DNA of 64,000 nucleotides from Luscinia megarhynchos (Eukaryota; Chordata; Aves; Passeriformes; Turdidae). Each line of letters opens with the position of its first letter. Position 1 is the stretch's first letter. Shown here one piece after another: positions 23,294 through 36,655 of the stretch. The translations under genes and the position numbers were made by a program. The stretch is from contig CM067564.1 of NCBI GenBank assembly GCA_034336665.1, forward strand, positions 44,638,951 through 44,702,950, given 5' to 3'. The notes under the pieces were generated by a model that ran no database searches, was not told the origin of the DNA, and was given only the letters and a program-made list of their open reading frames with translations.

Positions 23294-25621
23294 GGTCCAC
23301 ACTGAGGAGCTCCACAAACCATGACCCTGAGCTTGCCCACCCCTCATTATCTAATCATCCTTTGAGATTGTTCCCTAGGGAAAAGTGCTTTCCTTCCAGC
23401 AAATCCTTTTCCCCTGACAGAGATGGAGCACTGGTGGATTGAGAGGCGCAGGGGTGGCTACAGAGACCTCTCACCTTCCTTCCAGGGTCTTAATGGAGAA
23501 AAGCTGCTCAGTGCAGCTCCTTTTCCACAGTTATGCTACAGCAGGGAGAAGTCCAGATATTTCTGAAACAACTCAATGCTGAAAACTCACCAGTGTTTTA
23601 TGATCAGAATAGTCAGCATATAAAATAAGGAAAACTGTGACTTCGGGTGGGATTTAGAATCTAATATTACTTTTGCTTCAATATTTTTTCTCCTAGAAAT
23701 TCTCAATTCTTTACAGACAAAACCCAAGAATCTCACACAGCAGTCCAAGTGGCTGAGGATGAGCAATAAATACTAACAAAGCACAATAAAATTTGCTGAA
23801 AACATGGGATTGCTACCTCATTTCTCCCTTTCCCAGCTCTCAGGATACATTATCTGAAGTTCCTGACCTGTAACCATCCAGTGGTTTGGAGCAGATTCTG
23901 TCTCTGTTTGCCCCAATAAGCAACACCAGGTGAGTTTTTCATGAGTTCAGGGTATATTTTTAATTTTAAATATGGTCCAGACACTGCCTCTGCAGCATCC
24001 CTGTGCTGGTATTTTCCAATTGGCTGCAAAGTGGATTCAGCCTTGAAGGGATGACTTTCCTTATTGCTGCTCTCATACAAACAGGGCAATAATCCTGGAG
24101 AGCTGCAGCACCACAGTCACCAAGGCAGAAGAGAATAAGAAGAGTTTACACAAATTTAAAATGGAGAAAGAATTTCATCTCATAGCTTTATTTGCCTGTT
24201 TTTCCTGCCCATTGCTCCTGGTTCAGGCTCAGCTGTTGATCACACCTAGGAGGGTGGCCAGGTCCAGCTCTTGGTTTTGGGTGCTCCCTCCAAGATTTCT
24301 AAATGCCAAAGATGAGAATGCAGAAAAACTGTCAAAAACACATTTCTGTGTGTAGCAAACTGCTACCAGATCCAACAAATATTAGCTGTCTGCACCATGC
24401 AAACCCTGACTGTGAGCAGGGCCTGAGCATGGCTTTCCCTTGTGGAACTCTAACTCAGATGAGTCCTCAACAAGGAGCCCAATGTGATTTCTGATTGTAG
24501 AAGAAGCTTAAATCCCAATTAAGTGAAGGAATGAGAAAAAACATCTGCCTTCCTGAAAAGAGATCCTCCTTACAAATCTCGTGTTAACAGGAGGAGCAGG
24601 AAGATGCCAACAGCTGCACAGAATCACTATAATTAAAAAAGGGAAAAAAGAAAACTTTCCAGTAAGCAGAGAGCTGTGGGTGTCCTGCATTGGGGAAAGG
24701 TTAATTCCAGCCTCATCTCCCAGCTGGCTCCATCAGGACAGAGGTTAAAGATGAAGCTGTAACACACACATGTCAACACAGCTCAGATCTCTGCCTAGCA
24801 GTCACCCTCCCAGAGTCTCTGTTTGGTGAGGAGAATCCACCTCCCAGCACGTTTTAATGGAGTTAAAAAATAAGTGTTATTAAATGTGAATGCTTAAGAG
24901 GCTGTGTCTCCAATTGAGACGTCTGGTCTCAGGCTGTAGAAGACAAGTATTGAAAAGAGAGGTCCCTTGGGGGCTCCCAGTGAGACAAACTGCTGAAAAT
25001 AACTGGAAGCTGGAAAATATCTGAAGAGGGATATTACAAGTGCTTGCCTTGCTTGGAGCTCTCCCCTGGGGTCTGCTTGCAGCCACATTTCTGCTGCCTT
25101 TCCTGTTACAGACAGGGTTAGCCTGTCCTACCAAAGCCAAACACACCTCTCTAAAATGAGAAAAAACTACAGGGAGATGGGGAAAATCTGGAAAAAAAAA
25201 TAAAGTTTAAAGCCCAGGAGCTGGTAGGCTGCCAAATGCTGTTCTGGGGGGAATCCTGGCTGGACAAGGGAACAGAAACTGTCCCTGCTGCCTCTGTCCC
25301 ACCCTGGTTTGCTCCCCAGCCAAGCTTGTTCACAAGGAGATCCTGTTGTTTGCTGAGGCCTTGGAGAAGGAAGGTATAAAGATGAAGGAAAAAGGCAACC
25401 AGGACCTCAACAAGAAGCTGTGGAAGTGTGGCTGCTCATTTCTGCACTGCAGAAAAGACTCAGGCCAGAGGATGCTGCAAACACCCCCACGCCCTGCAGG
25501 AACATTTTTCCCAAGATAAACATCCTCCAGGTTGTTCTCTGGCTGGCTGTGGTTAACACAGAAAGGTGATGGAATATAGCTGAGATTTCACTTGCACAGC
25601 TCAGTGTAACTAATAAAGACA
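23294..25621. other. Intergenic, no gene recognised
   Basis: Nothing could be identified beyond short A-rich runs (for example 25,191-25,202). Confidence 0.45.
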
Positions 25622-25968
25622 GTCATGGAACCATGGGGTGGTTTGGGTTGGGAGGGACCTAAAGATCATCTAATCCCACTCCCATTTCCATGTGCAGTGA
25701 CACCTTCCACTACCCCAGGCTGCTCCCAGCCCCATCCAGCCTGGCCTTGGACACTTCCAGGGATCCAGGGACAGCCACAGCTGCTCTGGGCACCCTGTGC
25801 CAGGGCCTGCCCACCCTCACAGGGAAGAATTTCTTCCCAGTATCTCATCTAAATCTCTCCTCTTTTAGTTTAAAAAATGTTCCCCCTCTTCCTATCACTA
25901 TCTGTCCCTGTAAAAACCCACTCTCCCTCTTTATTGCAACCCTCTTTAAGCATTGGAAGCCTGGAAGG
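25622..25968 (-). mobile_element. CR1 LINE 3' fragment
   Basis: The plus strand runs from 'catggaaccatggggtggtt' through 'cacagctgctctgggcaccc' and 'gaagaatttcttcccagtat' to 'ctctttaagcattggaagcc'. Confidence 0.9.
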
Positions 25969-27037
25969 TTGGAATGGTTTTACTCTGTGGCTGTGAGGGT
26001 ACTCTCAAAACCACTTTGGAAAGATGCATCACTCTTCCCTATTTTGACAGCAATTCTTTCTCTCAGCTCCTGTCCTCAGCTTTGCTCCTCAAGAGCCTTG
26101 TGCCTCAGCAGAACCCCTGATCTGCCCTCACCCACATTTTTCTTCCTGCACCCTTACTGAACTTGCCCTTCTGCCACACTTCAGCATGCCAGAAGGCTGA
26201 TGTGTTAAAAATTTGATGCATTGAAACAGCATTGCTCATTCTCAGGTACCAGAAAGTCTCTGCTGCTCTCTTGGAAGTCAGAAAGCTGTCATTGAAATGA
26301 CTGGAAGGAAAGCAAATCAAGCAGCTCTTACACTTGTGCTTCCATGAGTTTAACTGGTGTCACTTGGTGCTGGGGTGTCCATAAAATCCCATTCTCATCC
26401 CCTGCAGAAGTGTTTTTATCAGGAAAATTAAATTATTCCTTCACTTACCAATCCCAAGAAGGGCAATTTAAGTTCGGAGTTTAAAAATGGGATGGGAATG
26501 TAGGATATAAAACATGGATAGTCCAAGGAGAAGTGTGTAAGCTACAGAACAAACTGAGAAGGACATTAACTAAATCCTTGGAAGATTGCAGGGCAACATA
26601 AATCTTATCCCTACCTGAAATGTGATTCCCTGCATGGGGGGCCTGGGTGACCTTTACCTCTGAGGGTTTCCTGTTGGCATCCAACCTCTTGTACTTTGAG
26701 CTTTACACAGCACAAGTCAGAGAGTGGATTTTAACTTCCTTCTAAAATTTTGTGGAAAACAAACTGAGTGTTTTGAGTGGATGCTCTTCCAAGTGACCAA
26801 ATTTTTGTTTGTTTTGTGGGTGGAAGTGTTTTCTTATAGTGACTTTTCCTTGTGGGTTTGTTTGCTTGTTTGTTTTGTGAAAGCCTCAGAAGTGGGAAAA
26901 ACAAACAAAAAATGTGTTTATCACAAAAAAAAAGGCTGAATTCTCTATTTGAAAGATGTAGAGAGGTTTTTTTGGTTTTTATATGAAAAATTAGAAGTTA
27001 AACACTTAGAAAGCTGTGACAAAGTGTGTTGCCTGCA
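25969..27037. other. Intergenic, no gene recognised
   Basis: Contains T/G-rich low-complexity sequence near 26,800-26,940 (gtttgtttgcttgtttgttt) and no supported gene. Confidence 0.45.
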
Positions 27038-27344
27038 AAAATGGGGACAGACTTTTTACAAGAAGCTGTAGTGATAGGACAAAGAGAAATGGTTTCAAAC
27101 TAAATGAGTGTAGATTCAAACTACACATAAAGAAAATTATTTTATGGTGAGAGTGCTGAAACGCTGGCACAGGTTGTCTAGGAAGGTGGTAGATGTCCCA
27201 TCTCTGAAAAGTGTCCAAGGCCAGGTTGGACAGGGCTTGGGACAAGCAGTGAAAGGTGTCCCTGCCAATGGCAGGAGCTGGAATGAGATGAACTTTGAAG
27301 CTCCCTCCCAGCCCAAACCATTCTAGGATTCCATGATTCTGTGA
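27038..27344 (+). mobile_element. CR1 LINE 3' fragment
   Basis: Sense copy with 'ttttacaagaagctgtagtg', 'gagaaatggtttcaaactaa', 'gtgtccaaggccaggttgga' and a tail 'ttctaggattccatgattct'. Confidence 0.9.
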
Positions 27345-29194
27345 GTGAAACTCGAGGAATGTTCTTGGAAGATTCCCTTCTCTATCCCCTGGAAACTGGA
27401 AGAAATTGGATTGAGGACTTCCATGGGGGAGTTCTAGGACTCAGTTCTGTGGCTGGGCTCTCTCTTTCATCCCCAAAATGTAGGGCTGAAGTCTGACATG
27501 ATGTGAAGGGTTCTGGGGTGACAATATTCCTGCAACTCCTCCCTTGCAACACAACAGAGACATTGAGTCTACACAGCTCCCCTCCTCCATCCCCTGCCCT
27601 GTTATATCACAGCCATTCTCAGTTTTCCCTTCAATTCTGAGTCATTTCTGTTGCTTTTCTTCAAAATAGGAAATAGAAGGGGTGGGTTTGCTTTTTTAAA
27701 ATTATTTATTATTAAGCACTCATTTGCAGCAAGGAAAGAAATGAGAATTTGCACCAGACAAGCAGAGTAATGGTGGAAAGTAGCAAAAGAAATATTTCAA
27801 TCCTTTCTGAGAAAACAAGTCTGAGGCAACCTCTGGGAATCAAATAAAGTGCCTATACACACGAACAGCAAAAACCAAACATGCTGCATATTAATTCAAG
27901 CCAACTTATTTTTCAGAGTAGAACTTGGAAAACATAAACAAGTTACTACAAAAACAGAGGAAATTGGCTGGCATTTCCCAGTCTTCCTTTCACAGTTTTT
28001 GAAGATGTTTGATAAGAGATCCTCTCAGTCTTTTGAAGTCAGGGACAGCCCAATTCCAGTGCCAACCAAAAGGCAGAGTCATCACTTCCAAAGGAAATAA
28101 TGGATTCCATTCCTGCTGCATAAAGGCCAAACTCCATCCTATGGATCACAGCTCCTCCTCCAGTGGGACAAAGCAGATCAGAAGGTGCCTGAGAGCTCCC
28201 AGACAGAGTCTTTGTGATCAGGGGGACTCTTTAAAGCACAAATACCCAGAGGAAATGGACTCAGGATTTGAGAAATTGGCCTCTTCTGAAGATGGAATTT
28301 TTGTCATGGCACATTCAATACTTAAAGCCTTTTTTTCACCCTCGAGTCCTGGTGGAAAACACCATTTTCAGTCAGAAGCCTGGCTCCACCACTTGGCTTT
28401 TTCCATTGATTTCTCTTGGCAGCTACATGGATATTCCAAGGAATATAATTCCACTGGAAGTGCTTAGCTCAGCAGTTCCCAGGTTGTAGAAGACCTTAAG
28501 GTCATTCAGAGTGGTCTGCACACACAAAAACACATGAACTGAACCCATGTGTGCAAATGGACAGATTTTTAAACCTGCCTTGGCAACTTTTCCTGGGGAG
28601 CTGTTTGGGAGCAGACCCAGCTGGAATACCTCAGCTCCTCCTGTCCCTGCTCACAACACAGTGCTGACTCAGGTGTCATTGCCAGCATGCCACATCTTCC
28701 TCCTCCTGAAGGTTGTTGTCCCTGAAAACTGCTTTAGCTGGCAGAAAAAATTACTTATGGCTTGGATAGAAACCCTCCTAAATCCCCCAGTGAGGTTCAT
28801 GGACTTACAAAAGAGCTCAGAGCAGATATTTTAACCCTCCCAGAAAGGGGCAGATTGCTCTCCTCAGAGTGTTTGTGCTCCTGCCTGGACTGAGCTGAGT
28901 GACCTCCACTCTGACCCATGGAATTCAAGCCTTTTCCCTTTGCTGTGTAGAGAAAGTCTATTTTTCCAAGTGTAGGCAAAGCTGTCAGCATCTCCTCTTG
29001 AAGAGCATCTGTTCTTGGCTAACTGGCCAGGAGTTCCTGGGGAAATGCAGAGAGAGAGGTCACAGAAATTTTCCAAACTCTTCCCAGAGACATCAGCTCC
29101 CATTGGCTCCAGTCAGAATATTCCTCAGAAAAGGTTGGATAAAACACACCAGTGGACTTCCTTTTATCTTCTAGTAGGTGATGTGTTGTCCTTT
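27345..29194. other. Intergenic, no gene recognised
   Basis: Open frames (for example 152 codons at 28,009-28,467 plus) show no domain or splice context. No repeat could be recognised. Confidence 0.45.
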
Positions 29195-29275
29195 GTTGGT
29201 GGTGCTGGGTTAACATTTGGACTTGATGATCTTAGAGGTTTATTAAATATTATTAATTCTATAATTCTACTAAAG
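29195..29275 (+). mobile_element. CR1 LINE 3' tip, third subfamily
   Basis: Diverged sense tail with 'ggtggtgctgggttaacatt', 'tggacttgatgatcttagag' and 'attaattctataattctac'. Confidence 0.7.
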
Positions 29276-31721
29276 TCAGATGCTCCTGGTGGTGTGAGTG
29301 TTTCTCTTGCAGATAGATAAACGTCAAAATCACCTTCAAATAAAGTGGTGGCCTTACACACCAATCTTTGCTGTCTTTGTGCTTAACCCACTAACTCCAG
29401 GTGTTCCTTTTCCAGAAGCTCAGCCCATTTGCAGTGCTTCTGTTTGATGAGGAGCCTCTGAAGCTGATAATGGCACAAGGATCACACAGACACCCTGAGC
29501 TCCCTTTCAGCCCTCAGAGTGTCACCCTGGGAGCTGGCTCCTACCAAAACCCAAACCAGGAAAACTGTCTTGCACTTGGCTGATCTGCTTCTCCCAATGT
29601 TGCCCTAAAACAGATTTTAGGGATTTTACCTGGACAATAAGGCAAACCTCTAAGCTGCCAGCACAGAGCAAAACAGGCAACTCCAGAACACAATTCACCT
29701 TTTTTACACCAGACAGCCAAGCTTGTGTGGGTGAGAAAATCCCTACAGGTGCCTCTTCCTCACCTTTAGATATCCAGGCAGCAAAGATGAGCAGGTCAGG
29801 TGGAGGAATCTGAATTTAGTGAAAGTAAACCCTTCACCTTTGTCCTGCCAAAACTGAAAGCTCTTTTGCCTCCCCAGAACATGCAAGTGTCTTGTGGTGC
29901 AGCCCCTGGAGATACCTGTCAGAATATCTTTTCAAGTTTTTTTTCTTTTATTTTTTTGTTTTGGTTTTTGGGTTTTTTTGTTGTTTTTTTTAAGAACAAG
30001 CAACTTTATGCCAGTTGCTGTTACAAATGTGCTTTTTCCAGCAGTTGAGGAGGTCAAGCCACAAGTCCATTGGTATAAATCACTCTCATTCTCAGGTGAC
30101 ATCTTGTCAGGAGCTGGTTAAAAGCACTTTTAGGGCTCAGAAAGAGTCCTACAGAGGACAAAAAGCCTTCTCTGGGGTGAATCACCATCTGCTCTATTAG
30201 GGACACATCCTTCCCAGGGCTATGGGAGGACCTGTGTTCAGGAATGCTTTATTCTTGGAGGAAGCCATTAAAAAAAAAATACAAGGAAGGGTGGGGTCAC
30301 AATCTCTGATGTTATAAATGAGTAAAAACTTCTTCATTAACCCATCATCTGATCTGCAGTAACTCAATACCCAGATTTGTGATCTTAGAACTTAGGGGTT
30401 ATCAAAGTGAGGGGCTGGCTCAGGCCACTCCTACATCTCTCCAGGTGGGAAAGCCCACCTGGGATGTGCTGATGCTGATCAGTAATCCTTCACCACTGTG
30501 GGTTTGTGGGCTTAGAAGAGACACAGAGGAGTCCAAGGCTGGCAATTTTTCTGTCACTGCTGAGTTGAGAAAAAGCTGCTGAGCTCTAACTTAAAGAAAC
30601 CAGTAATGCTCTGCATCATCCTGGAACACAGGAGGTGAAAGGGAGGCTCTAGGAAAGGAGATTTAGGTTTCAGACTGAACAAATCTGAGGAAAAAAAACC
30701 TCTGAGAGCCATCTGACCTGGGCTTTGCTATTTACAGTGCATTTCTTGTCTAACTAACACAACTCATAAGGCTGGAATGTGTAGTAGCCCGAGAGAGAGC
30801 CTGTTTTCATTGTGTATGAAAGCATAATAAAAGCAAAGCTTGCCCCCAGAGAGCTTTAGAGACTTAGAAAAAAAATGTTGTTCATATTTGAGAGGACAGA
30901 AGGATGAAAAAGAAAACAATGACACACCCAGGAGTAAACAGAAAGGAGAAGCAGGTAGGAGATGAAGCCAGGTATCCTGGCAGCCTGCTGCTTTGTTTTG
31001 TTGCCCTCTCTGACTGGCAGAATCAAAAGCTGGAGGAAGGAAAGGACTGACCCATGGCAAAAACAGTCAAAGACAGGCAGATGTGATTTTTAGGAAGGAT
31101 ACCTGTTTGGAGGGACAGCAGATTTCCTTATCTCACTGATTCTTCTGTTCTCTGAGCATAATTATTCACTGTCCCCTTCTAGCACCAGTATCAAAAAGCA
31201 GCAGAAAGCCACTGATCCATTTTCTGTGCTTCCCATCTCCATATCCATTTTCCCCTGACATTTGCTGTGGGCACAGAGTGAGCAGCCCAGTCACAGAGCA
31301 ATGGCCCTCTGTGATGAACTGCATCTCCTTCTGTGGGTGTTTGCTCTGCCAAAGACAGCCCTGAATCAGGCAAGGAGCAACAAAGAGCCCATAAAGGAGA
31401 TAATTTATCCCTTTCCCAGACACATCCATGAAAGCAACTTATCTTCCCCTTCATCCACCCAGAGCCAGGATGTGGCTCTTATCTGCCTGTAAACCAGACA
31501 GAGTGGAGCATGTTGCCCTTTAAGGTCAACCTGTTGAAAAAGAAAAGGGAAAAAAAGGAGAAGAAGTAGCATTTTTCAGCTTTGTTTTTTTTTCCTAGCA
31601 GCTCGGGTGTGTGGGACATGCCTGTCATCATGGCAATCCCTGGGAAATGGGACCTGTGCCTGCTTTTTGTGTTCCTCTTGGAGCTCTTATCCCTGATGTT
31701 TGAGCTCTGTTTGCTCACAGC
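29276..31721. other. Intergenic, no gene recognised
   Basis: A T-rich low-complexity tract with T/G interruptions lies at about 29,935-29,995. The remainder shows nothing identifiable. Confidence 0.45.
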
Positions 31722-32142
31722 AGGCCCAGAGGAGGCCACAAAGATGCTGAGAGGGCTGCAGCATCTCTGCTATGAAGAAGTCTGGAGAAGAGAAAGCTTT
31801 GGGGAGCCTTTATTGCTGCCTTTCAATACATGAAGGGGGTTAAGAGGTGGAATAAGACTTTTTACAAGGGCATGTAGTGGCAAGACAAGAGTTTTAAACT
31901 GAAAAGGGTAGATTTTGATTGACTATAAAGCAGAAATTCCTGGCTGTGAGGTGGGGAGGCCCTGGCACAGGTTTCCTACAGAAGCTGTGGCTGCCCCTGG
32001 GTCCCTGGAATGTCCAAGGCCAGGCTGGATGGGGTTTGGAGCAGCCTGGGACAGTGGAAGGTGTCCCTACATGGCAGGGGTGGCACTGGATGATCTTTCA
32101 GGTCCCTTGCAAAGCCAATCACACTCTGATTCCATGGTTTTG
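31722..32142 (+). mobile_element. CR1 LINE 3' fragment
   Basis: Sense copy starting in the 'ggcccagaggaggccacaaa' block, with 'tctggagaagagaaagcttt', 'ctttttacaagggcatgtag', 'gtgtccctacatggcagggg' and a tail 'actctgattccatgg'. It extends further 5' than most sense copies. Confidence 0.9.
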
Positions 32143-32744
32143 GACAGAGCAGTCAGTGGACAATGAGGTGTAGCACGACCTCTGCTAACAGAACACTCTC
32201 CAGTGGGTGAGGTCAATCACATTCCTACCAGCCCTGGCTCTCAGTCCCCAGCTCAGGAGTGGCCTCTGGCACAAAAGATGCCCAGTTCAAACGGGGTGAA
32301 TCCACTCTTAGAGCTCAGTCAGATGAATCCCACCCTGGTGACTCAGAGAGAAGGAATTGCAGTAATACAGGCATGTGTGATGAAGTATTTCCTTTCATTT
32401 CTCTTCCAGTCTGACTCCTGGCCATTTCACTGGATGCTTCATGGCTCCTGTGTTATGAATAATAGTGAGTAACCACTTCCTACTCACCTTCTCCATTCTT
32501 CCCCACTGTTCATAGTACTAAAATGTGATTTTAGAAAAGAAACTAGAATGATTCCACACAAAAGACAAGGCTACACTGCAGATTTAAGCAGCTCTGTGCT
32601 GTTACTCTCTGTTTTGTTCACTGTTCCCTTCCAGTAATTCCTAACATTCAGCTCCCCTGGGCTCTGATGCCAAGATCTCTTTTCTGAGTGGAAATAGCTA
32701 CCCCAGAGACCATCAGTGTGTATAAATATTTAGAGCTGCATTTC

Positions 32745-34185
32745 CCACATGTGCATTACTTTGCATTTACTAACACTCAATTTCACCCATCTCTTTGTTG
32801 CCCAGTGTTGAAATGATCCTACAACTCCTGATGGGAATGTTAGTTCCAATTACCATGAATAATTCTGTGTCATCAGCAAATTTCATCACTCTTTTATTGT
32901 CAGTCTTTTCCAAATCATTTACAAGTGCTGTGTTCTTGAACACAGCTCCCAGTGGAAAACCCTGCAGGACTCTCCTGGCAGCGTTTCCCATCATCAAAAC
33001 CAATCAATTCTTTGTTTCTTACCTTTTAATAAATTAATAACCTACAAGAATAATTAATCCCACAACTTCATTTTTTGACTGCTCTGTTGAAAGACTGTGC
33101 TGACAACTCCCCCATTTTCACTACACCAGCTGGGTGATTTTATCACATGTTCACAAACTCCTTCAAAACTGTTGGATTTGTGGGGATTAATTCCTCTAAA
33201 AGAAGTGTTGCCTTTTCCCCAAGGTGTTGCATTTAGCCCTGGGACTCTGGATGCTGCTCCTCCTCACAGACCCCACCAGTGAGTTTAATTCAGATGTCAG
33301 CATTAATTTCCCGGGTCCTTGTGGTGCCCTTCTCAAGAATTCCCAGCACAATTGCTATTTTATATTCCCCTGCAGCTAAGTCTGATTGAAGTGACAAGCT
33401 TCACACCACGATTAATAATACAGCAGTTTTATGTCTCCATTCTTCTTGAATCATGTTTCCTTTCTTTACATTGATTTTTTTTCATAATTTATTTTACTAA
33501 CCCTTCCATTAGGGATCATTGCTGTGATTGACTTTCTCCCTCTTCTTCCCCAAGATAAATGTTGGTGTAGGAACCATCTGAAACTACTCCACTTTTAACA
33601 GGATTGGAAGAATTCATCAAACTTTTCTGCTGCACACAGTGACCATCTCTTCCTTGCACATCTCCTTTACTCACATAAAAGTCCCACAGAGTCCCTGACA
33701 GATTCTTGTACCAATAAATTGGAGCAAGGTTTTATTGATATTTCATTCCTTTGGTAAAATGCTTCTTCAAATCTTGTTGGCATAATTTATTGATGTTTTA
33801 TGTTAAACTTCCAGATATTGAGCTTCTTCTATGCCTCATTTGTCATTTAGATCTTTTTAAGGATTTTGTTTTGCTTCAATTACTTTTAGCCTTTTGCCAG
33901 CTGCTAATTTATCTAGATTTAGTATTTTTTCAAAATCTTTTTAATACATGATATATATTCATCCTCTGAGTACCCAGCTTGTTGCCTGTTAAGTATTTAC
34001 CATATATAAGAACTTTGCAATTTTTGCCATTTCTTACAGTTTCTTTTTGAAAGTTTCCTCCTTTTTGTTTATGGCAAACCCATTTTGGGGCATAAAGTTT
34101 CATTAGTAGACTTTTTTTGTCTTTTCCCCCCTTGCAAATATTTGAGTTTATGTACCTTATGTTCACTGTCACAGCCTTGGCTGCA
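32745..34185 (-). mobile_element. Old degraded CR1/L3-type LINE, ORF2 reverse-transcriptase remnant
   Basis: Translated on the minus strand, 32,770-33,003 gives a 77-codon open segment. It contains a GVPQGS-like motif changed to GFPLGA, then the catalytic-core motif KFADDTELF, the YADD/FADD box of LINE reverse transcriptases. The plus-strand text continues to match the reversed ORF2 of ancient CR1-like elements in order: 'tttcatcatt'-side RT, then the AFDK region (about 33,120-33,230). A further upstream linker follows (33,590-33,620, 33,760-33,860, and probably 34,030-34,130). Indels and stops are frequent, so it is long dead. The 5' end is unclear. It is more diverged from the common CR1 copies than they are from each other. 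Confidence 0.65.
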
Positions 34186-36296
34186 TTTGGAAGCTACTGG
34201 AACTCCCAGGCTTCAGGAACAAGGACATAAAATCCAGTGATTCCTCCTGTATCATGCCATTCTTTGCATAGTTTTTTTTTAACCACTTTCATACCTCTGG
34301 TAGGGAGTAGAAAAAGCTGGTGAGAGAGGTGAGAGTACACTGAGGATGACCCATCATTTAATCATTGCCTGATTAAAATCAGAGTTAATTTCAAAGTTAG
34401 ATTTTGTTGTACCAGATCTCATCTAGTCCAAATTTTAACCTCTCTAAGGATATTCTGAAGCTCTTTTAATAATCAGTCATGCCCATAGTGAAGAATAGCA
34501 CCTGAAAACCAGAGAGAATTTCTTTTTCTGCTTTTTTTTTTTTATTTTTCTCTGGCTGCCTCACTGTTCACCTTTGTCTGCACTGAGCTAAGTCCATCTC
34601 CTGCTGCAGCCTCAGAGTGTGCCCACCCAGTCCCCATCTCACCAGTCTGTGTACAGACATGTGGGACCATGTCACAAGTCCAGCTAGGAGACATCAGCTG
34701 CTCTTGCCTGTCAGCTCATCCCAGGACTCCAAGAAGTTCTCCAAACACAGACTGTTCCCAGTAAATCATGTTCATGATCCCCTTTTTCTTAACTCCCATG
34801 CCCATAAACACCTCACAGGGGAGCTTGTCCCATTATTTTCCCAAAGGTTTGAAGAAAAGTCAACCAGATTTTAAGTTCCTTGGATGCTTTTACCTGCCTC
34901 TTTGAATCTGAATGGGATGTTTGCCTTTTCCCATCAGGAAACTCCAGGAGTTGCCACAGTCATTCAGACATTTGCCAGCACCTCAATCTCCTTGTCCTCT
35001 TCTGTTTTGTGGACTTGTAATTGCCTACAAATGTTCCTGATTTCATCCTCATCTAGTCTGAGTGGCATCTTTCTTCCCCTGCCACAGGGCAGTTAGATCT
35101 GGGAAGTTTGGAGAAGTCTCCAGAAAACACTGAAGCCAAGAAAGGACTTGGTTATTTCCTTATAAAGCCTCCTGCACAGTTTTGCTGCAACAGAGAAAGC
35201 AGCTGCCTCTGTGACCTTTTCCTGGAGCACTTTCAATCAGAGACACACTTTTTTGGGTGGCTTTTCTGTGCAATGTCATCATCATCACAACAGAGCTATG
35301 GGATACCTGATGATGATATCAGCTGCTTGTTTTGGAGCTAAAGCTGTTTTTCTCCACATGTGCAAAGCTCAGTCAATGCTAACCCTTCCCAACAGATGTT
35401 GGATTTCAGCAGAGTGATTAGAGAGCCCTACCAACAGGTCTGATACTGCTGAGTAGAGGGCAGGAGGAAGAGTATTTTCTTCATCACTGCTGCAGGGCAA
35501 GGAGTCATCCATCAGTTACCACTAACCCCTGATTAAAATCCAGATGTGCAACCACCCTCTGCCTGCAAAGCTGGGCTGCAAGAGAGGAGGAAGGAGTGCT
35601 GCTGCAGTCCCTCCTGTTTGTTGTTTTTGCAGGATCAGGGTCTGCCTTTGGTGTAGCTCACATTGGTCCTGATTTGTCTTGCACCCCAAGGCAGAGTCCA
35701 GCTCTGGGTTTGCACAAGGTGATTTGGAGAAGGTTCTGCTGGCACTGCACTTTCTTGCTCAGAGAACCATGCCTGGAGCTCCTGGGCTCCGCTACTAATT
35801 AGAATATTTTTAATCTGTTTCTCTTTCCACATTGCCAACCTCTTTCCTTTCCCCCTGCCCCACTGTTCCTCCCTTAAATCCAGCTTGTCTGCTCTGAATT
35901 CACACTGAAACCTGCCTTTAGTTTCTCTGCCTTTCCCACATGCCAGCTCCTCTCCCCTCCCTCTGCTGCCCATAATTTACCTTCTGCCCCTTCATTGACA
36001 CAGATGGGATTTCACATTTAAACAATGTTCCACCGTGTACCATTTCCCCTGATAAGTAGATTTGGTCCCAGGGTGACTCAGCCCCGTGGCACGCAGGTAA
36101 TTTCTGCAGCTCCCTCTCATGGCTTTCCTCCCCAGAGCCTGCCTGTGAGAGGTTCTCATATTCTGGGTGTGTGTGTGTGTGCCTTAGGTGACTGGATAAC
36201 CTGTGCACAAAGATGTAATGTGCAGTTTTAATAGAAATCTTCATAGCAGCTCTGTCTTGAAAACCTCAGATTGTTGTCATTAGGAGAAAAAGTGCT
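34186..36296. other. Intergenic, no gene recognised
   Basis: This may include further unrecognisable remains of the older LINE in the first few hundred bases. A short (GT)n run lies at 36,168-36,181. No gene could be supported. Confidence 0.4.
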
Positions 36297-36450
36297 GAAC
36301 GTTCCAGGGATGGAGCAGCCACAGCTTCTCTGGGCAAACAGTTCCAGTGTTTCACCACTCTCACAGGGAAGAATTTTATTCCTAATATCCCACCCAAATC
36401 TCTCCTCTTCCTGCTTAAAACCATTCCCCCTTGTCTATCACTGTATGTAA
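36297..36450 (-). mobile_element. CR1 LINE fragment, ORF2 C-terminus (first of a pair)
   Basis: The minus-strand translation contains RVVKHWNCLPREAVAAPSLE, the typical CR1 ORF2 C-terminal motif (KHWNRLPREVVESPSLE-like). The plus strand shows 'gcagccacagcttctctggg' and 'ctgcttaaaaccattccccc'. Confidence 0.85.
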
Positions 36451-36489
36451 ACCATATCACAAAGTGCCACTTTTTGTTTTTTGAGCAAG

Positions 36490-36655
36490 GATTCTCATCA
36501 TCTTGTTACAATGCTTACTCAATGTTTCAGTGAAGAAACTTTTCATAATATCCAACCTGAACCTTCCCTGGTGCAACTTGAGGCCATTCCATCCCCTCTG
36601 CCCCATAACTGCACATCCATTTTTACTGATGAATTTTGAAGGTTTCTCTCTGTGA
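36490..36655 (-). mobile_element. CR1 LINE fragment, ORF2 C-terminus (second of a pair)
   Basis: The minus-strand translation reads NGLKLHQGRFRLDIMKSFFT, which covers the same part of ORF2 as the adjacent fragment about 40 bp away. The two are therefore separate insertions or a duplication, not one element. Confidence 0.8.
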
